Source: Salinisphaera hydrothermalis C41B8 (GTDB lineage Bacteria > Pseudomonadota > Gammaproteobacteria > Nevskiales > Salinisphaeraceae). Taken from it: a stretch of DNA of 64,000 nt. The DNA lies in assembly GCF_000732535.1 (NCBI RefSeq), contig NZ_APNK01000005.1, positions 1 through 64,000 of the forward strand, read 5' to 3'. Position 1 is the first letter of the stretch; each line of letters starts with the position of its first letter. Made by a program: the position numbers and the translations under genes. The notes beneath the pieces were generated by a model. It was not told where the DNA came from. It did not search any database and saw only the letters and a program-made list of their open reading frames with translations. Below are positions 37,428 through 46,092 of this stretch, one piece after another.

Positions 37428-38363
37428 AGATTCCCGTGTTCGCAGGATCAGTGCCCGGGCGTTGGCCCGTCCGGCGTCGGCCCAGGCGATGGCCTCGCCG
37501 GGCGGTTCGACCGCCGGGTGCAATCGCGTCAACGTATGGCCGGGCGGCATCTCGACGGCGAGCCGAAAGTCTGATTCATCGACGATACGGGCGGTATCGG
37601 CCCAGCGGACGGTACGCGCCATGTTGAACACGAGATCGTCGCGGATTTCCTCGCCCCGCCACAGACGACGACGCCGATTGGCCGAAAAATAAGCCAGGCG
37701 CGGGGCGTTGAATGTCACTTCGGCGGCAATCCGTTGCAGTGCCTCGGCCGGCGCATCCATCAGCGCACAGTGGGACGGCACTGACATGTCGAGCCGTATC
37801 ACACGCTGCGCGCCTGCCCGGCCGGCCTCATGTTCGAGCCGGGCGAGCGCCGCCTCGGCCCCGGCAACCACAATCTGCTGATCGGCGTTCACATTGGCCA
37901 GATACAGCGCGTCGGCTGCCTGAGTTCCGGCATTCAGACGCTCAAGCAAGGCGACCACGGCCGCCTCCGACAAGCCGATGACCGCCCTCATACCGTAGCC
38001 GCGCGGATAGGCCTCGCGCATCAGCCGCCCGCGTTCGGCCACCAGCCGGACGGCATCGCCGAAATCGAGCGCGCCCGCGATAACGGCGGCCGGCCAGGCG
38101 CCGATGGACAGGCCCATCGCGGCCGACGGCGGCGCGCCCGCGTCGATCAGATCACGTGCCGCCGCCACACCGACCACACACAACGCGATCTGGACCGCAC
38201 GGGTATCGGCCAGCGCCTCGGGCGTATCCAGCGCCCGCACCTCTTCGCCCAGCGCCTCGCTGGCCACGGCCAGCGTATCGGCCACGACAGGCGTGTCCGG
38301 CAGCTCGACCAACATACCCGGGCGCTGCGCGCCCTGGCCCGGAAAAGTGAACACGACGCTCAT
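37425..38363 (-). CDS. mdcH: Malonate decarboxylase epsilon subunit (malonyl-CoA:ACP transacylase)
   Basis: A 312-residue FabD-like acyltransferase. FTFPGQGAQRPGML is the substrate-entry motif and MGLSIGAWPAAV carries the catalytic serine (GLSIG in place of the usual GHSLG). Later residues include MSVPSHCALMDAPAE with the histidine and YFSANRRRRLW. In the mdc pathway it loads a malonyl group onto the acyl carrier subunit to start the cycle. It is the last gene of the operon, 3 bp after mdcG, and its stop codon lies in the repeat at 37129-37427. Confidence 0.9.
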   Translation of the reverse strand: MSVVFTFPGQGAQRPGMLVELPDTPVVADTLAVASEALGEEVRALDTPEALADTRAVQIALCVVGVAAARDLIDAGAPPSAAMGLSIGAWPAAVIAGALDFGDAVRLVAERGRLMREAYPRGYGMRAVIGLSEAAVVALLERLNAGTQAADALYLANVNADQQIVVAGAEAALARLEHEAGRAGAQRVIRLDMSVPSHCALMDAPAEALQRIAAEVTFNAPRLAYFSANRRRRLWRGEEIRDDLVFNMARTVRWADTARIVDESDFRLAVEMPPGHTLTRLHPAVEPPGEAIAWADAGRANARALILRTRES

Positions 38364-38366
38364 GGC

Positions 38367-39041
38367 TTACAGGTTGCCACGACGCCAGGGATCGGCCGCC
38401 AGATAAGGCCCTTGATCCGACTTGACCAGCACGTCGGCTGCTTCGGACAACCAGTCGGCCAGCGCAACACCGCCCGCCGGCGTTTCCATCTGGAGATCGC
38501 AACGGACCGGCAACTCGGCCAGTTGCGCAGCAAGCCGGCGCAAGGCGGCGGTATCCGGCCGTTCGAGCAGGCGCAGAAGCAGATCGATATCGGAATCCTC
38601 ATGGCAGGCGGCCACGCCGGAGGCCAACTCATAGCCCACCGCCCCGCCGATGCCCCAGGCACCGGCCCACGGCGTCATCAGCGCCCGTAATTCGACCAGC
38701 GCTGCCAGAGCCGGCACGTCGGCGGCGCGCTGCGGAGCGGCGCTCTCGACGAGCGATTCCGGCGTAATGACGGCACCGCAGATATGCTCGGGCGCCACCT
38801 GCATCGCATGGCGGCGATCCCGACTCGCGCCGCGCACGCCCACGGGAAGCCGATTGCCGTCGCGCCAACCGCGTCGCACCACCACCGGTTCGCCGTTGGC
38901 GAGCACGGCCCGTGCCCAGTCCGGCGCCTCGTTTTGCAGCGCCTCGGGCGCGATGTGCACCAGATCATGCGGCCGGAAGATCGGCGCCCGATCGCGCGGA
39001 CGACTGTAATCGCCCCCGTTCAGGTCCTTTACCCGGCCCAC
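38367..39041 (-). CDS. mdcG: Phosphoribosyl-dephospho-CoA transferase (malonate decarboxylase holo-ACP synthase)
   Basis: A 224-residue nucleotidyltransferase-fold enzyme that attaches the 2'-(5''-triphosphoribosyl)-3'-dephospho-CoA group, made by MdcB, to the carrier subunit MdcC. The active-site motif is ASGVAACHEDSDIDLLLR. PFRPHDLVHI-like residues at the start and VRGASRDRRHAMQV are family features. The start is a GTG at 39041, overlapping the end of mdcE by 13 bp; a shorter start cannot be excluded. Confidence 0.85.
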   Translation of the reverse strand: MGRVKDLNGGDYSRPRDRAPIFRPHDLVHIAPEALQNEAPDWARAVLANGEPVVVRRGWRDGNRLPVGVRGASRDRRHAMQVAPEHICGAVITPESLVESAAPQRAADVPALAALVELRALMTPWAGAWGIGGAVGYELASGVAACHEDSDIDLLLRLLERPDTAALRRLAAQLAELPVRCDLQMETPAGGVALADWLSEAADVLVKSDQGPYLAADPWRRGNL

Positions 39042-39826
39042 TGCTCGCGTAGCCGGCGCCGGACCTCCATCGAGGCCGCGCGGCCCTCACGTTCGTAACG
39101 ATCGGCCAGATCGCGCGTATCGCCGATGTCGTCGAGCGCCTCGCTCAGCGCGCGGCGCACGGTCTCGGCCTGGCCCGGGTCTTCGGCCGGCACGTCGAGC
39201 CGCCGATACAACAACCTCAGCGAGGCATAGCTGTCGATGTCGTAGGCCATGGGCGTGATGGTGCGGGCCAGCGCCTCGACGCCTTCGACGCTGCGCTGGG
39301 TGATGCGCGCCGCCGCCTGCTTGCCCATGGCATGGACCTGCACCGAGTCGCCGGACAATGCGATCAGCCGATTGGCCTGATAGCCATGGGCCAGAAAACC
39401 GCCGGACATGGCACGCCCGACGATCAGCCCGATCGCCGGGTGCCCGGCGCGCCGCGCCCGGGCATACGCCTCGGCCGCTGCCGCCAGCGCCTGATGAATG
39501 CCATAGGCTTCTTCGGTGCGGCCGTAGGCCTGGCTCGGTACGTCGATTACGGCCACGATCGCCCGCCGGACGCTGGCATCGGCATCCGCGTCCATCGCGT
39601 CACGCACGGCCCGCGCCAGTGCCCAGCCCTCGGCCAGGCCCACTTCGCCGGCCCGCGCTCGCGGATAGCGGCTCGCCGGGTCGGGCACAACGGCAATGAA
39701 GCGGGCGGCGCGGCCGTCCAACTCACCGTCGACCACGCGCACGCTGGCCGGATAACCGGACAACGGCGCGGCACCATCGGTCAGGGCGTCCAGCCAGCGG
39801 GCGCCGAGCGATCGCACATCAGTCAT
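39029..39826 (-). CDS. mdcE: Malonate decarboxylase gamma subunit
   Basis: A 265-residue protein of the crotonase/carboxyltransferase fold. Together with MdcD it forms the decarboxylase that converts malonyl-ACP to acetyl-ACP and CO2 in the biotin-independent pathway. Family stretches are RFIAVVPDPASRYPRARAGEVGLAEGW, VIDVPSQAYGRTEEAYG and LIVGRAMSGGFLAHGYQANRLIAL. GGAGG precedes the ATG, and the gene overlaps mdcD by 8 bp. Confidence 0.9.
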   Translation of the reverse strand: MTDVRSLGARWLDALTDGAAPLSGYPASVRVVDGELDGRAARFIAVVPDPASRYPRARAGEVGLAEGWALARAVRDAMDADADASVRRAIVAVIDVPSQAYGRTEEAYGIHQALAAAAEAYARARRAGHPAIGLIVGRAMSGGFLAHGYQANRLIALSGDSVQVHAMGKQAAARITQRSVEGVEALARTITPMAYDIDSYASLRLLYRRLDVPAEDPGQAETVRRALSEALDDIGDTRDLADRYEREGRAASMEVRRRLREQWAG

Positions 39827-40679
39827 GACAACCTCCGAAATACCGCGCGAACGCGGCGCGTACGTCGCCGGCCTCGGCGCGTTCGGCCGGGTCGATATGG
39901 TCGAGCATCGCCTCCCAGGTCGCGATATCGGCGGTGCGGTGCAGCGGGCCCGGTTCCTGCGTCACGGCGGCGGCGATTTGGGCCCGGATCGCGGTAAGGT
40001 CGTCGTCGACGCGTGCGTCCACGAGCCCGGTCGCCGTGCGCTGCTCGCCGCCGAGCAGACTCCAGATCATGGGGCGATCGCGGGCATCGAATTCCTCGAT
40101 GCCGGCTTCCTGTTCGATGACCTGCGGGCCATTGAGTCCAAGCCGTGCTTCCCGCGTGACGATGAGATGCGAACACAGCCCGGCCGCGATCGACATGCCG
40201 CCGAAACAACCCACCGGGCCAGTGATCACACCGACGACCGGCACGAACTCGCGCAGCGCGACGATCGCGGCATGAATTTCGGCGATGGCCGCCAGGCCAC
40301 AGTTGGCTTCCTGCAGACGCACGCCGCCGGTTTCCAGCAACAGCACGGGGACGACCGGCGAGCCGGCGGCTGCATCGTCGGCCGCGAGCTCCAGCGCGCC
40401 GGCGATCTTGGCGCCGCCAACCTCGCCCATCGAGCCGCCCTGGAACGCCGGCTCGATCGCCGCCACGACCACCGCTGTGCCGTCGATCGTGCCGCGCGCG
40501 ATGATCACGCCGTCGTCGGCTTGGGTGACAATGTCCTGCTTGGCCAGCCATGGCGAGCTCAGCCGCTCGAACGGCCCGACCAGCTCACGCCGCGTACCGG
40601 CATCCAGCAGCCGCTCCACCCGCGCCCGCGCCGGCAGCTCCACGAAGCTCTCGCGTTCGAGCAGTTCCGCCGTATTCAT
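39819..40679 (-). CDS. mdcD: Malonate decarboxylase beta subunit
   Basis: A 286-residue carboxyltransferase-fold subunit, partner of MdcE. It has a FVELPARARVERLLDAGTRRE start typical of the subunit, PFQGGSMGEVGGAKIAGALELAA-like residues around 80-105, and GCFGGMSIAAGLCSHLI forming the oxyanion region. Its ATG overlaps the mdcC stop (ATGA), so translation is coupled. Confidence 0.9.
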   Translation of the reverse strand: MNTAELLERESFVELPARARVERLLDAGTRRELVGPFERLSSPWLAKQDIVTQADDGVIIARGTIDGTAVVVAAIEPAFQGGSMGEVGGAKIAGALELAADDAAAGSPVVPVLLLETGGVRLQEANCGLAAIAEIHAAIVALREFVPVVGVITGPVGCFGGMSIAAGLCSHLIVTREARLGLNGPQVIEQEAGIEEFDARDRPMIWSLLGGEQRTATGLVDARVDDDLTAIRAQIAAAVTQEPGPLHRTADIATWEAMLDHIDPAERAEAGDVRAAFARYFGGCHD

Positions 40680-40993
40680 GGCGTGGCTCCGTCGCTCTGC
40701 CGGGTGGCCTGCTCCATCGCCTGCGCGATCCGCAGCCGCACCACCGCCGGCGTGGCACCGAAATCGTTGATCTCCACCGCCACGGCGGGGCCGTTGTCGT
40801 CGGCAAAAATTCGGTCGATCACCGCTGTCCAGATCTCGTTCACGCCGTCCACCGAGGTCCGCACGGCTACTGTGGATCGGCCGGCGGAGCCTGGTTCCAG
40901 CAGCACTTCCAGGTCGCCGGAACCGACGACGCCGGCCAGTGCACGCCGGGGTGGCGGATCACCGGCCGGGTATTCAAGCGATAGCGTTTGCAT
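40676..40993 (-). CDS. mdcC: Malonate decarboxylase acyl carrier protein (delta subunit)
   Basis: A 105-residue carrier protein that bears the triphosphoribosyl-dephospho-CoA prosthetic group and carries acetyl and malonyl groups between the other subunits. The likely attachment serine is in VLLEPGSAGRSTVAV, near residue 32. The ATG at 40993 has AGGAG seven bases upstream; the longer frame to 41038 lies inside mdcB and is rejected. Its start overlaps the end of mdcB by 20 bp. Confidence 0.88.
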   Translation of the reverse strand: MQTLSLEYPAGDPPPRRALAGVVGSGDLEVLLEPGSAGRSTVAVRTSVDGVNEIWTAVIDRIFADDNGPAVAVEINDFGATPAVVRLRIAQAMEQATRQSDGATP

Positions 40994-41906
40994 GGTCTGT
41001 CTCCTGCACGTCCGGGCCCGGCCCGGCCGTGGTTTCAAGACGATCGACGAGCAGCGTGGCCGCCAGCAGATCGGCGGCGCCGCCCGGCGAGGCGTTCAGT
41101 TCCAGAAACAAGCGGTCGAGCTGCGCGAGCGCCTCGCACCCGGCGGGACTCGCCGCGCCGCCCCGTTCGGCGACCGTGACCGCGGCCGCCTGCACGCTCG
41201 CCAACCCATCGGGGCCGGCTCGATGCAGCACACAGGTGTCGTCGAGCACCGCGATGAGCGCAGCCAGCGCATCCAGTCGCGCGGCCGTTTCGCTCGCGCC
41301 CATCGCGCGGGCGGCCTGAAGCGCCGGCAACCCGGCTTCGACAATCTGCGGGAAACCGGCCATGGCTTCGCCGCGGGCGCCGGCGACCCGGTAACGCGCG
41401 ACCACCCGCGCCCCGTTGGATACCCGGCGCGGCGCCGCCAGCGCGGGATCGTCGATCGCCGCCATGGTCGCCACCCAGCGCAGCAATACGGCAGCCCGCC
41501 ACTGCGAACGCGGCAGCGCAGCAGCCGCGCCCACGATCAGGCCGAGCGCCCAGATGGCCCCGCGGTGTGTGTTCACGCCTCGGGTAACCCGCATCATCGC
41601 GGCCTCGGCATCGCGCCCGGCCGCGCCGAGCGCGGCGCGTAACGCGACCGGATCCGACTCAGACTCTGCGGCGCGTGCAATCGCGGTGAAACCTGGCTCC
41701 AACGCCTGTGCGGAGGCGACCATCAGCGCATGATCCATGTCGCGATGCGCACCGCGGGTCGCGCGATCCACCAGACCGGGTTTAGGGGTGAGGTCGACCT
41801 CGTCCCGCAAGGCCGAGACGGCCAGAGCGGCCAGAGCGGCCAGTTCGACCGCGGGAGAACTCGGGCCGGCCGCGCCGGTCGCATCGAAATCCAGGCGTCG
41901 CATCAC
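40974..41906 (-). CDS. mdcB: Triphosphoribosyl-dephospho-CoA synthase
   Basis: A 310-residue CitG-family enzyme that makes 2'-(5''-triphosphoribosyl)-3'-dephospho-CoA from ATP and dephospho-CoA, the precursor of the MdcC prosthetic group. DLTPKPGLVDRATRGAHRDMDHALM is the family signature, with MMRVTRGVNTHRGAIWALG in the middle. Its ATG overlaps the mdcA stop. Confidence 0.9.
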   Translation of the reverse strand: MMRRLDFDATGAAGPSSPAVELAALAALAVSALRDEVDLTPKPGLVDRATRGAHRDMDHALMVASAQALEPGFTAIARAAESESDPVALRAALGAAGRDAEAAMMRVTRGVNTHRGAIWALGLIVGAAAALPRSQWRAAVLLRWVATMAAIDDPALAAPRRVSNGARVVARYRVAGARGEAMAGFPQIVEAGLPALQAARAMGASETAARLDALAALIAVLDDTCVLHRAGPDGLASVQAAAVTVAERGGAASPAGCEALAQLDRLFLELNASPGGAADLLAATLLVDRLETTAGPGPDVQETDHANAIA

Positions 41907-43561
41907 CAGCTCTTGAAGCGGGCCGGCGGTTCATACAGACCACCCGACCAGTCGACCAGGTCGGCGATGCTCGACGCCGCGAGCTGTGAGCGAGTTGCTT
42001 CAGTCCGGGAGACGCCCAGATCCTCCGGCAGCCGGATCTTGCCCTCGGCGCGCAAGCGCGCGCTGGTGGCCGGATCGGCCGCCAGACCCAGCGGCGTCAC
42101 GCCGGCCACCGCGGCGATCATCGCCCGGCGCTCGGCAAGCGATTCGGCCTTGTACAGATAGGCCAGCCCTTCCTCGGTGAGCAGATGCGTGGTGTCGTCG
42201 CCATAGACCATCACCGGGGCGACCTCGAGATTGGCTTTTTCGGCCACCTTCACTGCGTCGAGCTGGTCGACGAAGGTGGGCTTCAAGCCGGCCTGGAAGG
42301 TCTCGACCATTTGTACGACCAGCTTGCGGCCTCGGCCCAGCCGATCACCCGGGGCCGCGAGGTTGGCCCAGGCGGGCGTGGCATGCCGGCGCCCGCGGGC
42401 GTCGCTGCCCAGGTTGGGCGCCCCGCCGAAGCCGGAGACACGCGACTCGGTCACGGTCGAGGAGTTGCCGTCCGGGTCGATCTGCAGCGTCGCACCGATG
42501 AACATGTCGGCGGCGTACTGGCCGGCGAGCTGGCAGAACGCGCGATTGGAGCGCAGCGAGCCGTCGGGGCCGGTGAAGAACACATCCGGACGTGCGGCCA
42601 CGTAATGCTCCATGCCGAGCTCGGTGCCGAAGCAATGCACCGATTCCACCCAGCCGGATTCGATCGCCGGGATAAGCGTCGGATGCGGGTTGAGCACCCA
42701 GTTGCGGGCGATCTTGCCGCGCAGGCCGAGGCGTTCGCCGAAGGTCGGCAGCAACAGTTCGATCGCCGCCGTGTTGAAGCCGATACCGTGGTTGAGCGAG
42801 GTGACGCCGTGCTCGGCATAAATGCCCTTGAGCGCCATCATCGCCATGAAGATCTGGACCGGCGTGATGGCGCGCGGGTCGCGGGTGAACAACGGCTCGA
42901 TATAGAAATCGCGGTCGGCCTCGACCACGATATCGACCCACGACCCGGGAATATCGACCCGGGCCAGGCCCGAGACATCGTCGACGATGCGATTGGCCTG
43001 GGCGATCACGATACCGTCGGAGAATGCTGCTGCTTCGACCAGCGCCGGTGAGTCCTCGGTGGACGGCCCGGTATAGAGATTACCCTCGCGATCGGCGGCG
43101 AAGGCCGCCACCAGCACCACCCGCGGCGTGAGGTCCACGAACAGGCGCGCATAGAGCTCGATATAGGTATGAATGGCGCCGACCTCGATCGTGCCGTCCA
43201 TCATCAACGCGCCGATACGATGGCTCTGCGTGCCCGAAAAGGCAAAATCCAACTTCTTGGCGATACCTTTCTCGAACACGGCCAGATGCTCGGGGCGGCC
43301 GACGCTGGGCTGGATCATGTGCAGATCGTACACGCGCTCGGGATCGAGATCGGCTAGCGCCCGCGAGAGAAAATCGGCCTGTTTCTGGTTATTGCCCTCG
43401 GCGATCACCCGGTCGTGAGAGCGAATACAGGCATACAGCACGTCGGCGATCGATTCGCGCCGGGCGAGCTTGCCGTCGAGGTAAGGCGCGGCCGCGGCCA
43501 GGCGCTCGGCCTTGTCCTCACCGCGGGTGTTCCAGTTGCGTGTATCGTGTGGTCCGCTCAT
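41903..43561 (-). CDS. mdcA: Malonate decarboxylase alpha subunit (acetyl-ACP:malonate ACP-transferase)
   Basis: A 552-residue subunit, the family's normal size. It exchanges the acetyl group on the carrier protein for malonate, releasing acetate. It begins with RNWNTRGEDKAERLAAAAPYLDGKL, and contains GNNQKQADFLSRAL, GTIEVGAIHTYIELYARLFVDLTPRVV and YGDDTTHLLTEEGLAYLYK. It is the first gene of the mdcABCDEGH operon, divergent from mdcR across 117 bp. Confidence 0.93.
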   Translation of the reverse strand: MSGPHDTRNWNTRGEDKAERLAAAAPYLDGKLARRESIADVLYACIRSHDRVIAEGNNQKQADFLSRALADLDPERVYDLHMIQPSVGRPEHLAVFEKGIAKKLDFAFSGTQSHRIGALMMDGTIEVGAIHTYIELYARLFVDLTPRVVLVAAFAADREGNLYTGPSTEDSPALVEAAAFSDGIVIAQANRIVDDVSGLARVDIPGSWVDIVVEADRDFYIEPLFTRDPRAITPVQIFMAMMALKGIYAEHGVTSLNHGIGFNTAAIELLLPTFGERLGLRGKIARNWVLNPHPTLIPAIESGWVESVHCFGTELGMEHYVAARPDVFFTGPDGSLRSNRAFCQLAGQYAADMFIGATLQIDPDGNSSTVTESRVSGFGGAPNLGSDARGRRHATPAWANLAAPGDRLGRGRKLVVQMVETFQAGLKPTFVDQLDAVKVAEKANLEVAPVMVYGDDTTHLLTEEGLAYLYKAESLAERRAMIAAVAGVTPLGLAADPATSARLRAEGKIRLPEDLGVSRTEATRSQLAASSIADLVDWSGGLYEPPARFKSW

Positions 43562-43678
43562 GCCGCCGATTCGCGTGGGCCGGTCGAGCGACCATAGAAG
43601 CGGGAACCCGGGCGATCAATCAAGCTCGCGTTAGGTTTATTAACGTCGACGAAAAACCATCGAGGAGGCGCGACGCTG

Positions 43679-44587
43679 GTGAGCGGCAGCGACGAAATCA
43701 CCCTGCGCAAGCTGGAAATCTTTCTGGTGTTCATGCGCGAGCGCAATCTGGCCCGGGCCGCGGAAGCCCTCGGCTTATCGAGCGTATCCGTGCACAAGGC
43801 GATCCACTCGCTGGAAACCGCCGTCGGCGCGCCGCTGTTCGCCCATCGTGGGCGGGCGCTGGAGCCGCTGGCCTCGGCCACCGTGCTGGAAGCCCATGCC
43901 GCGGACATCATCGATGGTATTCAGCGCAGCGTGGATGCCACCCGCCAGGCCGCCGGCATCGCGCCGCGCACGTTCCGCATCGGCTCGCTGTATTCGCTCA
44001 CGATCGAGCTCGTGCCGCAGATCATTACGGCCATTCAGGCGTCGCTACCCGGCTGCAATATCGAACTGGTACTGGGCTCGAACACCGATCTCGAGGACAA
44101 GCTCGCCGCCGGTGAGATCGATGCCTCGGTGATGTGCGTACACGATATCGATCGCGGGCGCAGCCGACGCGTGATCGATCTGTTCGACGACGAGATGTAT
44201 CTGACCAGCCCGCGCGACAGCGCCCCCGTACGCACGCCGGTCGATCTGCGCGATTGGGCCGGGCAATCGTTCGTCATGCTGTCGCAGGAATTCTCGTCGG
44301 GCCGCGATGCCTATCGCATGTTTCAGCAGGCCGGCGTCACGCCGCGTGTGGCCCTGCGGGCCAACGATATCTTCACATTGTCGTCGCTGGTGCGCGGCGG
44401 TGTCGGGCTCGCCCTGCTGCCCGGGCGCATCAGCCAGCTCTACCCGGGCGCGCTCCAGTTCTCGCGGGTCAAACGCGAACAACGTGTCGCCCAGACGCTG
44501 GGGCTGTGCTATCTCGCCTCGCGCGCCGGAGACGAGGCCATCATGGCGCTGGAGACCGCGGCCCGCGAGGCCACGGCCGCCAGCTGA
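43679..44587 (+). CDS. mdcR: LysR-family regulator of the malonate locus
   Basis: A 302-residue LysR regulator. The helix-turn-helix is in FMRERNLARAAEALGLSSVSVHKAIHSLE, and the effector domain starts near RTFRIGSLYSLTIELVPQII. The start is taken as the GTG with AGGAGG 11 bases upstream. It sits between divergent mdcA and convergent madM, the position of MdcR in Pseudomonas and Klebsiella loci, where malonate acts as inducer; the symbol rests on family plus position. Confidence 0.88.
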   Translation: MSGSDEITLRKLEIFLVFMRERNLARAAEALGLSSVSVHKAIHSLETAVGAPLFAHRGRALEPLASATVLEAHAADIIDGIQRSVDATRQAAGIAPRTFRIGSLYSLTIELVPQIITAIQASLPGCNIELVLGSNTDLEDKLAAGEIDASVMCVHDIDRGRSRRVIDLFDDEMYLTSPRDSAPVRTPVDLRDWAGQSFVMLSQEFSSGRDAYRMFQQAGVTPRVALRANDIFTLSSLVRGGVGLALLPGRISQLYPGALQFSRVKREQRVAQTLGLCYLASRAGDEAIMALETAAREATAAS

Positions 44588-44593
44588 GCCGAT

Positions 44594-45358
44594 CTACCCT
44601 AGCAACATGCGGACCACCAGATAGAACACCGACGGCCCCAGCAGGCAGCCGAAACCGGTGTAGAACGTCGCCGTCATCGCCCCATAGGGCACGAGCCGGG
44701 CGTCGGTCGCGGCCAGTCCGCCGGCCACGCCGCTGGTGGTGCCCATCATGCCGCCGAAGACCAGAGCGGCCGAGGGGTTGTTCAACGAGATCAGACGCGC
44801 CACCGCGGGCGTGATGATCATCACCGAGATGGATTTCACCAGACCGATGGCGATCGACAACGCGATCAGGTCGGAGCCGGCACCGATGGCACTGCCCGTG
44901 ACCGGCCCCACGATGTAAGTCGCCGCGCCGGCGCCGATCGTGGTCACGGCCACCGGGTCGGTATAGCCGAAGGCATAGGCCATCATGCCGCCCAGCGTGA
45001 ACGGCACGAACAACCCCAGGAACAAGGCGATCACGCCGTTGGAGCCGGCCTTTCGGAGTTCGTTGACGTCGACGCCGAACGCCGTCGCGACGATCGCGAA
45101 GTCGCGCAGCATGGAGCCGCCCATCAGGCCCATGCCCGAGAACAGCGCGATGTCGGCGAGCCCGTGCTTGCCGCCGGTGTAGATTCCACCGAAATAGGAC
45201 AACAGCAAGCCGGCCGCGATGGCAATCGCCGAACCGTGGACGCGGCCCGCGGTGAGATATTTCGAGATGAAGTTGCAGACCAGCATCAGCAGACCGACCA
45301 CGGCAAAGGCCGTAATCAGGCCGTTGCCGGCGAAGACATGGTGAATGCGCTCAAGCAT
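44594..45358 (-). CDS. madM: Malonate transporter subunit MadM
   Basis: A 254-residue membrane protein with about eight hydrophobic segments, the larger of the two subunits of the Na+-dependent malonate carrier first described in Malonomonas. Characteristic stretches are GGIYTGGKHGLADIALFSGMGLMGG, TTIGAGAATYIVGPVTGSAIGA and MGTTSGVAGGLAATDARLVPYGAM. The ATG at 45358 overlaps the end of madL by 8 bp; the longer frame to 45436 would lie inside madL. Confidence 0.92.
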   Translation of the reverse strand: MLERIHHVFAGNGLITAFAVVGLLMLVCNFISKYLTAGRVHGSAIAIAAGLLLSYFGGIYTGGKHGLADIALFSGMGLMGGSMLRDFAIVATAFGVDVNELRKAGSNGVIALFLGLFVPFTLGGMMAYAFGYTDPVAVTTIGAGAATYIVGPVTGSAIGAGSDLIALSIAIGLVKSISVMIITPAVARLISLNNPSAALVFGGMMGTTSGVAGGLAATDARLVPYGAMTATFYTGFGCLLGPSVFYLVVRMLLG

Positions 45359-45770
45359 GGGAATTCGCCTCGCGCGTTTCGTCGTCCTCGATGGGCGGCA
45401 ATGGCTCGGCATACTTGCCGCGTCCCAGCCGTGCAATCACCGGCACCAGCGCGAAGCTCACCCCGACCACGACCAGGCCGCCGACGATCGCCAGTGGCCC
45501 GCCGGTGACCGCGCCGACCACGTTCTGGCTCGCTGCCATGGCGACCACGATCGGGATATAGAGCGAGCTCCAGAACTCCACGCCCCGGCGCGAAGTCATG
45601 TCCAGACAGCCCGCTTCCTGCAATCGATAGACCAGGAACACCAGCATCAGCATCGCGATGCCGACGCCCCCCACGTCCGAATGCACGCCGATTGCCATGC
45701 CGATGAGCTCGCCCACGGCCTTGCCGATGAGCAGACAGGCGGCCAGCAATGCCACGCCGTATATGACCAT
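45351..45770 (-). CDS. madL: Malonate transporter subunit MadL
   Basis: A 139-residue membrane protein with about four helices, the small subunit of the malonate carrier. It begins VIYGVALLAACLLIGKAVGELIG and has GVHSDVGGVGIAMLML and LDMTSRRGVEFWSSLYIPIVVAMAASQNV, all typical of MadL. GGAGGAG precedes the ATG. It is the first gene of madLM and is divergent from glk. Confidence 0.92.
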   Translation of the reverse strand: MVIYGVALLAACLLIGKAVGELIGMAIGVHSDVGGVGIAMLMLVFLVYRLQEAGCLDMTSRRGVEFWSSLYIPIVVAMAASQNVVGAVTGGPLAIVGGLVVVGVSFALVPVIARLGRGKYAEPLPPIEDDETREANSHA

Positions 45771-46092
45771 TGATTTTTCTCCTCCGATTATCGGTTCGGT
45801 CCGCGCATCTCGGCAGGGCCGCCAACCGCGATCAATCGCGTCGCCGTTAACGGAATTAGTCTGGTCTTAAAAACGCCGGAACTGCGCGCTGTTGCGCGCT
45901 ACGGGGTACAACTAATGTCGAGCGCGACAGGCCACCACCAGCGCGTCGAAACTAGGCAATACGCCCGCATGGCGCGCTTGTCGGCGGATCGATCCGAGCC
46001 GTGTCGCGACCCGTCATGGCGCGCCGCGCTGGCCTTCGCACGGCAGCTATGGCTTCATATGCGGCGTTTCGCATCCCAGTCGAGTGGCGCCC
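45771..46092. other. Divergent promoter region madL/glk
   Basis: About 320 bp with no supported gene. It must carry promoters for madLM on the minus strand and glk on the plus strand. The locally AT-rich stretch near 45850-45880 (GGAATTAGTCTGGTCTTAAAAAC) is the best place for a promoter, but I cannot assign one. Confidence 0.4.

Noticed and set aside
39825-41642. A 605-codon open frame on the plus strand
   Set aside because: It is antisense to mdcD, mdcC and mdcB, which have clear family features and tight overlaps.
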